A stretch of DNA of 5,954 nt from an uncultured Neisseria sp. (lineage in GTDB: Bacteria; Pseudomonadota; Gammaproteobacteria; Burkholderiales; Neisseriaceae), in contig CAKMQH010000041.1 of the NCBI GenBank assembly GCA_927911515.1, positions 1 to 5,954 on the forward strand, given 5' to 3'. The position numbers were made by a program, and so were the translations under genes. Of the stretch, positions 1-5,647 are shown piece by piece (position 1 is the stretch's first letter; each line of letters starts with the position of its first letter). The notes under the pieces are model-generated. The model was not told where the DNA came from. It saw nothing but the letters and a program-made list of their open reading frames with translations, and searched no databases.

Positions 1-87
1 AAAGTGAGTGCGCAAAGCCATCTGAAGGCGATGTGTTTGAACCTGTTGAAAGCGGCTAACAGGCTAAGTGTGCCTGTTGCCGCCTAA
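1..87 (+). CDS. IS1106-like transposase, C-terminal 28 residues (partial at window edge)
   Basis: Frame 1 is open from the first base to a TAA at 85-87. It encodes the C-terminal tail KVSAQSHLKAMCLNLLKAAN followed by RLSVPVAA, which is repeated almost exactly in the second element (5417-5500). This is the end of an IS5-family DDE transposase of the IS1106 type. It lies downstream of the third catalytic acid, so no active-site residue is visible here. The fragment shows no frameshift. Whether the gene is intact upstream cannot be judged from this window. Confidence 0.8.
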   Translation, partial: KVSAQSHLKAMCLNLLKAANRLSVPVAA

Positions 88-94
88 AAGGCGG

Positions 95-123
95 CCCGGA
101 TGCCTGATTATCGGGTATCCGGG
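95..123 (+). terminator. Hairpin after the transposase stop codon in the left IS copy
   Basis: CCCGGATGCC (95-104) pairs with GGTATCCGGG (114-123) across a 9-base loop, with one G-U pair. It starts eight bases after the transposase stop. No T-run follows directly, so it is better described as an IS-encoded stem-loop that may end or stabilise the transposase transcript. The same hairpin occurs in both arms of the second element with different bases but with pairing kept through wobbles. Confidence 0.4.
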
Positions 124-253
124 GAGGATTAAGGGGGTATTTGGGTAAAATTGAGGAGTGATTAGGGGCGAAAACAGCCGAAAACCTGTGTTTGGGTTTT
201 GGCTGTTGGGGGAAAAGGAATTTTGTAAAGGTCTCTATATCATTAATACAGCC

Positions 254-300
254 AAAAACCGACATAGGTCAAACAACAAGATGAAAAACCGATACAGGCC
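254..300. repeat. Imperfect 17-bp direct repeat spaced 30 bp
   Basis: AAAAACCGACATAGGTC at 254-270 recurs as AAAAACCGATACAGGCC at 284-300, matching at 14 of 17 positions. It lies in the 95-bp stretch between the IS end and the 3' end of actP, which holds no gene that I can see. The second copy runs into the DNA uptake sequence. No function is evident, and the match is short enough to be chance. Confidence 0.4.
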
Positions 301-318
301 GTCTGAAAAAACAGCCTG
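295..318 (-). terminator. Possible weak terminator downstream of actP, overlapping the uptake sequence
   Basis: On the minus strand, just after the actP stop, CAGGC (from 318) can pair with GCCTG (ending at 295) around a 14-base loop rich in T, and a T-run follows a few bases later. The stem is only five base pairs and the U-tract is not adjacent, so the call is weak. Uptake sequences in Neisseria are often part of terminators, usually as inverted pairs, but only one copy is present here. Confidence 0.25.
296..307 (+). other. DNA uptake sequence (AG-DUS)
   Basis: AGGCCGTCTGAA is an exact 12-base neisserial uptake sequence of the AG dialect and contains the 10-base core GCCGTCTGAA. It is bound by the pilus protein ComP during natural transformation. 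It is the only exact copy that I found on either strand in the window. It sits 24 bases beyond the actP stop codon, a typical place for such sequences. Confidence 0.92.
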
Positions 319-330
319 CAAAAACGGAAA

Positions 331-2016
331 TCAATGATCGCTTGCTTCGGCTGCGCCCATACCCGTCATCGAACGGACATACTGAGCGTCAAAACCCGCC
401 TTGTCGCAGCCGGCCTGTTCCGATTTGTCGGCCAGCGACACCAGCCAGGCCACGATAAAGGCCAGCGGGATGGTAAACAGCGCGGGATTACCGTAGGGGA
501 AGACGGGTTTGTCGTGATGCAGCACACTCACCCACACGGTCGGGCCCAGCAAAATCAGCACCAAGGCACCGAGCAGCCCCGCGAAACCGCCCGCAATCGC
601 CCCGCGCGTGGTCAGTCCCTTCCAAAACATACTGAGCATCAGCACGGGGAAATTGGCCGATGCCGCCAACGCGAAAGCCAACCCGACCATAAAGGCAACA
701 TTCTGATTCTCAAAGGCTACCCCGAACAAAATAGCCACGATGCCCAAAGTCAGCGTGGCCGCCTTGGAAACCCGCATCTCTTCGTGCTGCGTGGCCTTAC
801 CTTTGCGGATGACTGAAGCATACAGATCATGGCTTACAGCCGATGCGCCCGAAAGTGTCAGCCCCGCCACCACCGCCAAAATTGTGGCAAAGGCGACGGC
901 CGAAATGAAGCCCAGCAGCAAATCGCCACCCGTGGCTCCCGCCAAGTGCACCGCCGCCATATTTGTGCCGCCCACCATTTCGTACACGCTTTTGCCTTCT
1001 TTGACAACCTGCGTGAAAAACTGCGGGTTATCGCGGCTCAGGAAAATAATCGCACCAAAGCCGATGATAATCGTCAGCAGGTAGAAATAACCGATAAGCC
1101 CCGTAGCCACCACCACCGACTTGCGTGCTTCTCGCGCATCAGGCACGGTGAAAAAGCGCATCAGAATGTGCGGCAGCCCGGCCGTGCCGAACATCAGTGC
1201 GAAACCGAGCGACAGCGCGTCTACCGGGTTTTGACCAGCCCGCCGGGCGACATGATTGCCTCGCCCTTTTCATGCGCTGATACGGCCTGGCCGAACATGG
1301 TTTCCAGATTGAACCCCGCATGTTGCAACACAAAAACGCCATCAGCGTCGCCCCGCCCAGCAGCAACACCGCCTTAATCATCTGAACCCATGTCGTTGCC
1401 AGCATCCCGCCGAACAGCACATAGGCCACCATCAGCACGCCCACCAGTATCACGGCGGAAAGGTAGCTCATGCCGAACAAAAGCTGAATCAGCTTGCCCG
1501 CACCCACCACCTGCGCGATTAAATAAAGAATCACCACCAAAAGCGAACCTGCGGCAGAAAACACCCTCACCGGCGTTTGTTTCAGGCGGTAGGCGGCCAC
1601 ATCCGAAAACGTGTACCGTCCCAGATTACGCAGCCGCTCAGCCACCAAAAACAGCACAACAGGCCAGCCGACCAAAAAGCCCGTGGAATAAATCAGTCCG
1701 TCGTAGCCGCTGGTAAACACCATTGCCGAAATGCCGAGAAAAGACGCGGCGGACATATAGTCGCCCGCAATCGCCAGCCCGTTCTGCGTGCCGGAAATCC
1801 CGCCGCCGCCCGTATAGAAATCCTTGGCCGAACGGTTTTGCCGTGCCGCCCACTTGGTAATCAGCAGCGTGCTGCCGACAAAGACGAAAAACATCACGAT
1901 GGCCGTCCAATTGGTCGCCTGTCGCTGCACGTCGCCCGTCAGCGCGTCCGCATACGCCGCATTCGCAAATATCGGCGAAATGAAATATAATATTGTTTTT
2001 ATGTATATTTTTTCAT
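331..2016 (-). pseudogene. actP: Cation/acetate symporter ActP, broken by three one-base deletions as sequenced
   Basis: This is the acetate permease of the solute:sodium symporter family, an inner-membrane protein that imports acetate with a cation. The translation follows E. coli ActP from memory along its whole length. Landmarks are a signal peptide ending NAAYA, then TNWTAI, AGDYMSAASFLGIS, FGGMLATTWVQMIKAVLLL, MFGTAGLPHILMRFF and a C-terminus SMTGMGAAEASDH. The start is ATG at 2016, with AAGGA seven bases upstream. Three single bases are missing: one A in the A-run at 2008-2013 (without it the frame stops at 1999-2001), one G at 1331, and one A in the run at 1229-1232. Adding them back gives about 562 residues, close to the roughly 549 of E. 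coli ActP. Between the breaks the protein is fully conserved and has no other stops. All three lie in same-base runs, so sequence error is more likely than true decay. It lies 110 bp downstream of yjcH and is probably co-transcribed with it. Confidence 0.93.
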
Positions 2017-2023
2017 CGGAATT

Positions 2024-2028
2024 TCCTT
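2024..2028 (-). promoter_or_regulatory. Ribosome binding site that fixes the actP start
   Basis: AAGGA on the minus strand lies seven bases before the ATG at 2016. It supports starting actP there, where a signal peptide follows once the shortened A-run is corrected, rather than at the internal GTG at 1930 where the first long open frame begins. Confidence 0.7.
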
Positions 2029-2126
2029 AATGGTTGAAACTGAGCCCTTTGGGGCAGTAGAATCTGGATTTTTTGTAACAACAGGCGTTATCCCTTTCCA
2101 ATCGGACAGGTACATGAAGCTGTGCC

Positions 2127-2489
2127 TTATGCATGTTCCTGTACGTTAGTACAGGATGCATCCCCCTGAACTTCACGTACTACCTCCCGCGTGGTTTTTT
2201 CGAAATAGCCGTTGACCAACCACACATACACCAGTGTAATAAGGAAGGAAAATACAATAACGGCGATGCCGGCGTAGATGCCCCAAGTGGTAATGCCTCC
2301 TTCGGAAACTTTGCGTCCCAAAAGGTCGGGGCGCGTGCCGATGATCCAGATGAAGGCCGTGTAAACGGAAAACATTACTGCCGAAAACGACCAGCCCAGC
2401 AACGACTTCTGCCGCGCCATTTTTTGGAATTTCGGATTATTCAGGATTTCAGCCGTTAATCTGGCCTCTTCCGTAGATGATTTGCCCAT
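2127..2489 (-). CDS. yjcH: YjcH/DUF485 inner-membrane protein, partner gene of actP
   Basis: This 120-residue protein belongs to DUF485 (YjcH), the small membrane protein encoded directly before actP in many proteobacteria. An N-terminal cytoplasmic segment (NNPKFQKMARQKS, about residues 17-29) is followed by two membrane spans, about 30-51 and 69-93. The conserved tail NGYFEKTTREVVREV follows at about 93-107. The start at 2489 is chosen because AAGGAG lies seven bases upstream; an in-frame upstream extension to 2564 has no such support. E. coli YjcH is about 104 residues, so this one is slightly longer. The extra residues are the last dozen or so (DASCTNVQEHA), which the stem-loop encodes. 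Its biochemical role is not established; a role as an accessory to ActP is inferred from gene order. Confidence 0.93.
   Translation of the reverse strand: MGKSSTEEARLTAEILNNPKFQKMARQKSLLGWSFSAVMFSVYTAFIWIIGTRPDLLGRKVSEGGITTWGIYAGIAVIVFSFLITLVYVWLVNGYFEKTTREVVREVQGDASCTNVQEHA
2129..2161 (-). other. Strong stem-loop at the 3' end of yjcH
   Basis: TCCTGTAC (2137-2144) and GTACAGGA (2149-2156) form a perfect 8-bp stem with a 4-base loop. ATGCA (2129-2133) and TGCAT (2157-2161) extend it by five pairs past a 3-base bulge. It covers the last ten or so codons of yjcH and touches its stop codon. No T-run follows, so it is not a standard terminator. A role in RNA stability or in setting different yjcH and actP levels is inference. 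Confidence 0.6.
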
Positions 2490-2544
2490 CGGTTTGCTCC
2501 TTATGTAGGGGTTATTTAATTGCGAAGCGGCAGCCCGCCGAGAT

Positions 2545-2574
2545 ATTAAATGTCCAAGCCGCACCCGATGCCAA
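2545..2574 (-). promoter_or_regulatory. Candidate sigma-70 promoter for yjcH-actP
   Basis: On the minus strand, TTGGCA (2574-2569) is followed after 18 bases by TTTAAT (2550-2545). This would put the transcript start near 2538, about 50 bases before the yjcH ATG. Both boxes depart from consensus and the region is AT-rich, so other assignments are possible. No equally clear promoter was found for the divergent lysR gene. Confidence 0.35.
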
Positions 2575-2690
2575 TCGCAAATTCTGATTAAGCCTATCCG
2601 GACTACCTATGGCTTGATTCAATTTAATGAATATAAAAGAAAAAATTTTAAAAACGATATTTTTGGCGCGGTAATTGCAAATTTGGATAA
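2573..2690. repeat. Imperfect 18-bp direct repeat, exactly 100 bp apart, in the divergent control region
   Basis: AATCGCAAATTCTGATTA (2573-2590) and AATTGCAAATTTGGATAA (2673-2690) match at 14 of 18 positions. One lies over the -35 side of the candidate yjcH promoter and the other overlaps the dyad at 2682-2702. Paired sites of this kind suit a regulator acting on a divergent promoter pair. The composition is AT-rich, so a chance match cannot be excluded. Confidence 0.35.
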
Positions 2691-2702
2691 GGATTATCAA
2701 AA
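2682..2702. promoter_or_regulatory. Candidate operator: 21-bp dyad between yjcH and lysR
   Basis: GATAA (2686-2690) and TTATC (2694-2698) form a perfect inverted repeat around GGA. The flanking TTT (2682-2684) and AAA (2700-2702) extend it to 21 bp with one mismatched pair. LysR-type regulators usually bind dyads of this size in the divergent region beside their own gene. The rest of the 356-bp region 2490-2845 holds no gene that I can support. It also has A- and T-tracts around 2636-2665 and a small dyad CCGAA-GTAA-TTCGG at 2722-2735. Confidence 0.45.
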
Positions 2703-2845
2703 AGGTTGATGCCTAATAAGGCCGAAGTAATTCGGTTTCTGAATAGTTAATTGATTTTAAATAAGAAAATTCAAACAAATGCACAGATAAACATGGGCAA
2801 AACAGACAGGACGCTGCCCTCTATCTGTAGAAAAAAGAAGAATAT

Positions 2846-3742
2846 ATGGATATCAATCAATTGCGCGCCTTTATCACTGTGGCGCATACGCAAAATCTGA
2901 CGCAGGCCGCCGAAAGGCTGTTTTTGTCGCAACCGGCCGTTTCCGCCCAAATCAAGGCCATAGAAAGCGACATCGGTACGCCGCTTTTCACCCGCACCAG
3001 CAACGGTATGCAGCTTACCCGCGCAGGCGAAGTGCTGCTGCCCGAAGCCGAAGCCCTGATGCAGCACAAGCACCGTTTGGAAAAGTTTGCCGAAACGCTG
3101 TCGGAACACTTCGTCTCCCATGCGCAGCTCGGCCTGATCCACCCCATAGCATCACACAAGGTAACCGAACTGACCCGCCTGATCCAACAGCGCAGTCCCG
3201 ATGTGCAACTTCACATCCAATACGGTATGAGCGGCGAAATTTTGGAACGCCTGACCGCAAAGCGGCTGCACGGCGGTTTTTTCCTCGGCCACATAGAAGG
3301 ACGCAGCCTGCAATGCCGTTTCCTGCAAAACATCGCCTACGCCTTGATTTGCCCGGATGGGGAAGAAGATAAGTTGCGGCGCGGTTTGCCCAAAAGCCTG
3401 AATGACTACACTTGGATAGAGATGTCCGGCATATCCGGCAGCCACAAAAACCTACAGCAGTTCTGGCAACGCCACAAGCTGTCGCCCAAAAAGCAGATCA
3501 TCTGCGATTATCCGCAAACCATTATCGACTTGGTCGCCGATGGTGCGGGACTGGCCATGGTGCCCAAACATACCGCCAAAGCCGCCCGCACACAAGGCAA
3601 ACCCGTCGCCCTGATAGACGAATTCGAACAAAGCCTGCCGCTGCATTTCGTTTATCTGGACGAATATGGCACCGACCACGCCCTATTGTTGCTGCTGGAT
3701 TGTGTGTTGGAAGTTTGGCAGGCCGAAATCGGCAAAGCCTGA
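2846..3742 (+). CDS. LysR-family transcriptional regulator
   Basis: This is a 298-residue protein of normal LysR length. The N-terminal winged helix-turn-helix spans about residues 2-62 and has the usual landmarks: LRAFITVAHTQNLTQAAERL, then LSQPAVSAQIKAIE, then GTPLFTR and LTRAGEVLL. A linker helix follows, then an effector-binding domain from about residue 90 to the end. The ATG at 2846 has only a weak purine-rich binding site (AGAAG) in front, but the N-terminus aligns well with the family. It is transcribed away from yjcH-actP across a shared control region, the classic layout for a LysR regulator and its target, so control of acetate uptake is a reasonable inference. The co-inducer cannot be told from the sequence. 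The gene is intact, unlike its neighbours. Confidence 0.95.
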   Translation: MDINQLRAFITVAHTQNLTQAAERLFLSQPAVSAQIKAIESDIGTPLFTRTSNGMQLTRAGEVLLPEAEALMQHKHRLEKFAETLSEHFVSHAQLGLIHPIASHKVTELTRLIQQRSPDVQLHIQYGMSGEILERLTAKRLHGGFFLGHIEGRSLQCRFLQNIAYALICPDGEEDKLRRGLPKSLNDYTWIEMSGISGSHKNLQQFWQRHKLSPKKQIICDYPQTIIDLVADGAGLAMVPKHTAKAARTQGKPVALIDEFEQSLPLHFVYLDEYGTDHALLLLLDCVLEVWQAEIGKA

Positions 3743-3781
3743 CCAACCCCTTTATCCATCCCGTCAGAAACACCCGCCCCT

Positions 3782-4488
3782 TCACAAATGTTCTTCTGCA
3801 AGGGCGGCGGTCTGCCTTATGTCTTCCTCCGGCAATGTGGTTAGTCTGCCGGTTAGAATTTTCAACAATACCCCATAGGCGGGCAGGAAAAACAGGGTGC
3901 AAACAGCCAGTTTGAACAGATAATCAACAAAGGCGATATGCGGCCAATTGGCAGCCATAAATTTGTCGCCGCTGCCGGCAAAGGCTATGCCGAAAAAAAG
4001 TAAAGTGTCGATTGCATGCCGGCAAACATTGATGAAAAAGGGGCAATCCACCACGATTTCAGGCGGCGCAGCTGGTTGAACACGAAAATATCCAATATCT
4101 GTCCGACCGCATAAGCCGAAAAACTGGCGACGGCGATACGGAACACAGATGGTATGAATACGGCCAAAGAGGCAAAACCGACCAATGTGCCGTTTTGGAA
4201 TAAGACGGATAATGCGTAAGACAGTGCCAGAGCGGGAAACATGACGAAAAATACTATCCTCCGCGCCAGCCGCTGCCCGAAAATCCGAACGGTCAAATCG
4301 GTAGCCAAAAAGATAAACGGAAAGGTCAGTGCGCCCCAAGTGGAATGTACTTCAAATCCGTTGGGCAGGGTTACGGTGAAGGGGAATTGCACCAAATAAT
4401 TGCTTGAGGCAATAATGAGCATATGGAACAATACCAGCCAAAACAGCGTATGCCGTTGCTGGGCATAAGAGAAGCCGTTGTCTTGCAT
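3782..4488 (-). pseudogene. yhhQ: Queuosine-precursor transporter (YhhQ/COG1738), broken by one missing base as sequenced
   Basis: YhhQ-family inner-membrane proteins take up 7-cyano- or 7-aminomethyl-7-deazaguanine for queuosine modification of tRNA. The ATG at 4488 has AAGGA five bases upstream. Early landmarks are LFWLVLFHMLIIASSNYLVQ, FPFIFLATDLTVRIFG and YAVGQILDIFVFNQLRR. After WWIAPFSSMFAG the frame breaks at 4017, where one T (A on the coding strand) is missing from a two-base run. The next frame continues with IDTLLFFGIAFAGSGDKFM and VDYLFKLAVCTLFFLPAYGV, ending at TGA 3784-3782. As given, translation stops at 3985 after 167 residues; corrected, the protein has 235 residues, near the 221 of E. 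coli YhhQ. The exact joining of both conserved halves suggests a sequence error. The gene is convergent with lysR and divergent from the EamA gene. No queuosine synthesis gene is visible nearby. Confidence 0.9.
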
Positions 4489-4525
4489 AGGAATCCTTGA
4501 TTTTTGTTTAAATATTTGAAATTAG

Positions 4526-4529
4526 AAGG
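4526..4529 (+). promoter_or_regulatory. Ribosome binding site that fixes the EamA-type gene start
   Basis: AAGG lies seven bases before the ATG at 4537, so translation is placed there and not at the in-frame ATG at 4504, which has no binding site. The divergent gap to yhhQ is only 48 bp (4489-4536), so any promoters must overlap or reach into the genes. Confidence 0.6.
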
Positions 4530-4536
4530 CGGTAAA

Positions 4537-5034
4537 ATGGAAAATACTTGGTTTTATTGGGCATTGGCTTCTGCTTTCTTTGCCGCTTTGACGGCTGTTT
4601 TTGCCAAAGCCGGCTTGCAGGGCATCGATTCGGATCTTGCCACCTTTATCCGCACATTGGTTATTTTGGCTGCCTTGGCGGCATTTTTGAGTTATGCGGG
4701 CAAATGGCAGGGCGTGACCGATTTTTCCGCGCGCAATTGGACGTTCCTGATATTGTCGGGTTTGGCCACAGGCGCATCTTGGCTGGCTTATTTTAAGGCC
4801 TTGCAGATGGGCGAGGCCTCAAAGGTCGCGCCTGTGGATAAATTCAGTATCGTGCTGGTGGCGTTGTTCGCAGTGGTGTTGAAGGAATGGCCGTCTTCCC
4901 AGGAATGGCTGGGCATTGGGCTGATTGCCGCCGGCGTGCTGACTTTGGCCGAGACCTTTGCAAAAAAGCATTCCCCCCGACAGCCGAAACCCAAACACAG
5001 GTTTTCAGCTGTTTTCGCTCCGAATCACTCCTAA
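4537..5034 (+). CDS. Single-domain EamA (DMT-superfamily) transporter, 3' end replaced by IS sequence
   Basis: Residues 1-138 (4537-4950) form one EamA domain of the drug/metabolite transporter superfamily, with about five membrane spans starting near residues 3, 33, 66, 93 and 120. Landmarks are FFAALTAVFAKAGLQGIDSD, SGLATGASWLAYFKALQMG, KVAPVDKFSIVLVAL and GIGLIAAGVLTLA. The family contains both two-domain proteins of about 300 residues and one-domain forms of about 140; this matches the short type, which probably works as a dimer. The substrate is unknown. Natural coding stops at 4950, where the IS terminal repeat begins. Translation then runs on for 27 IS-encoded, hydrophilic residues (ETFAKKHSPRQPKPKHRFSA and seven more) to TAA at 5032-5034. 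Only a few native residues are likely lost, so the protein may still fold, with a foreign tail. Confidence 0.85.
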   Translation: MENTWFYWALASAFFAALTAVFAKAGLQGIDSDLATFIRTLVILAALAAFLSYAGKWQGVTDFSARNWTFLILSGLATGASWLAYFKALQMGEASKVAPVDKFSIVLVALFAVVLKEWPSSQEWLGIGLIAAGVLTLAETFAKKHSPRQPKPKHRFSAVFAPNHS

Positions 5035-5061
5035 TTTTACCCAAATGCCCCCTTAATCCTC

Positions 5062-5090
5062 CCCGGACACCCGATAATCAGGCATCCGGG
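5062..5090 (-). terminator. Post-transposase hairpin, left arm
   Basis: CCCGGACACC (5062-5071) and GGCATCCGGG (5081-5090) form a 10-position stem with a 9-base loop. On the transcribed minus strand two of the pairs are G-U wobbles. It corresponds to the hairpins at 95-123 and 5508-5536. Confidence 0.35.
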
Positions 5091-5097
5091 CCGCCTT

Positions 5098-5219
5098 TTA
5101 GGCGGCAGCAGGCACACTTAGCCTGTTGGCGGATTTCAACAGGTCAAACACATCGCCTTCAGATGGCTTTGCGCACTCACTTTGAGCAGACCAAAATAGG
5201 CTGCCCGGGCGTAGCGGAA
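5098..5219 (-). pseudogene. IS1106-like transposase C-terminal fragment in the left arm
   Basis: The minus strand encodes FRYARAAYFGLLKVSAQSHL and then KAMCL. A base is missing at 5144, so the frame ends early at a TGA where the other copies read on through NLLKAAN to the stop at 5100-5098. The fragment has no transposase N-terminus or active site and cannot encode a working enzyme. Confidence 0.75.
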
Positions 5220-5500
5220 AACCGGCAACATCTGAAAGAACATCGGTTGCCGGACGGCATTATAGCGCAAAGCCCAACCGCAACCGTCCGCTAACGGAAA
5301 ATCAAACGAAGCGTAACCGCTATTTGTCGAAGACCCGTTATGTAGTCGAACAAAGCTTCGGTACGCTGCACCGTAAATTCCGCTATGCCCGGGCAGCCTA
5401 TTTTGGTCTGCTCAAAGTGAGTGCGCAAAGCCATCTGAAGGCGATGTGTTTGAACCTGTTGAAAGCCGCCAACAGGCCAAGTGTGCCTGTTGCCGCCTAA
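5214..5500 (+). pseudogene. IS1106-like transposase remnant (C-terminal part, frameshifted)
   Basis: The first frame reads VAENRQHLKEHRLPDGII (from about 5211) and stops at 5292-5294. One missing base around 5260-5285 shifts it to a second frame reading NRNRPLTENQTKRNRYLSKT, then RYVVEQSFGTLHRKF and the C-terminus ending PSVPVAA at TAA 5498-5500. The glutamate in RYVVEQ (codon 5348-5350) is the expected third acid of the IS5-family DDE triad. The two aspartates and all of the N-terminal region are missing. The coding sequence begins abruptly at the palindrome junction, where GCGGAA is shared with the left arm. Confidence 0.8.
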
Positions 5501-5646
5501 AAGGTGGCCCGGATACCTGATTATCGGGTATCCGGGAGGATTAAGTGGGTATTTGGGTAAAATCAGGAGTGATTGGGAGCGGAAACAGACGAAAACCTGT
5601 GTTTGGGTGTCGGCTGTCGAGGGAAAGGCTTTTTTGCAAAGGTCTC
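5378..5646 (+). repeat. Right arm of the IS palindrome
   Basis: This arm starts at TTCCGC and contains transposase codons to the TAA at 5498-5500, then the hairpin at 5508-5536 and the terminus GCTTTTTTGCAAAGGTCTC. From about 5414 on it is a direct repeat of window positions 1-235. It therefore forms an inverted pair with the left arm and a direct pair with the IS end at the start of the window. Confidence 0.85.
5508..5536 (+). terminator. Post-transposase hairpin, right arm
   Basis: CCCGGATACC (5508-5517) and GGTATCCGGG (5527-5536) form a perfect 10-bp stem with a 9-base loop, starting seven bases after the transposase stop. It is the best-paired of the three copies. No T-run follows it directly. 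Confidence 0.4.
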
Positions 5647-5647
5647 T

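Larger units (their letters stand above)
1..235 (+). mobile_element. Right end of an IS1106-like (IS5-family) insertion sequence, cut by the window edge
   Basis: The segment holds the last transposase codons, a hairpin just after the stop codon, and a terminal sequence ending GGTCTC at 230-235. Read inward from that end it is GAGACCTTTACAAAATTCC, one base different over the first 13 positions from the ends of the second element at 4951-5646. The whole segment aligns with both arms of that element, with scattered substitutions. The end after GGTCTC is where similarity to the other copies stops, so the chromosomal flank begins at 236. The left part of the element lies outside the window, so I cannot tell whether this copy is complete. 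The family call rests on recalled IS1106 transposase C-termini and terminal repeats. Confidence 0.85.
4951..5219 (-). repeat. Left arm of the IS palindrome
   Basis: Read on the minus strand, this arm matches 5378-5646 from the codons FRYARAAYFGLLKVSAQS to the terminus GGTCTC. Differences are scattered substitutions and a few one-base changes, including a single T at 5144 where the other two copies have two. It also aligns over its last part with the IS end at 1-235. Similarity to the right arm stops at GCGGAA (5214-5219). Confidence 0.85.
4951..5646. mobile_element. 696-bp palindromic IS1106-like derivative: two right ends fused head to head
   Basis: The unit starts with GAGACCTTTGCAAAAAAGC and ends with its exact 19-base reverse complement. 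Both halves carry the same IS end, including the transposase C-terminal codons, the post-stop hairpin and the terminus. The left half is on the minus strand and the right half on the plus strand. The arms are 269 bp each (4951-5219 and 5378-5646) around 158 bp of internal transposase sequence. The usual left end of the IS is absent. The flanks (TTGGCC before, TAACAG after) show no target-site duplication, so this was not a simple insertion into one site. Because both ends carry the terminal repeat, a related transposase might still move the unit, but that is inference. Confidence 0.85.

Noticed and set aside
56..265. Minus-strand open frame of 69 codons across the IS end
   Set aside because: It lies antisense in the non-coding end of the IS. 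Part of it (PKPKHRFSAVFAPNHS) matches the IS-derived tail of the EamA fusion only because the DNA is repeated.
2490..2700. Upstream extension of yjcH to 2564 and a 62-codon minus frame at 2512-2700
   Set aside because: The ATG at 2489 has AAGGAG at ideal spacing, and the extra stretch is the promoter region.
3743..3781. Terminator between the convergent lysR and yhhQ genes
   Set aside because: No inverted repeat with a T-run is visible in this short gap.
4504..4536. Upstream ATG at 4504 as the EamA gene start
   Set aside because: It has no ribosome binding site, and the extra residues (MFKYLKLEGGK) do not resemble the family N-terminus. The ATG at 4537 has a well-placed AAGG.
5150..5166. 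Uptake-sequence-like TTCAGATGGC in the IS arms (also near 20 and 5430)
   Set aside because: It differs from the uptake core at a central base and is simply part of the transposase codons SHLKA in each copy.
4887..5294. Plus-strand open frame of 135 codons as one gene
   Set aside because: It begins inside the EamA gene in another frame, crosses the left IS arm antisense, and only its last 30 or so codons are genuine transposase sequence.
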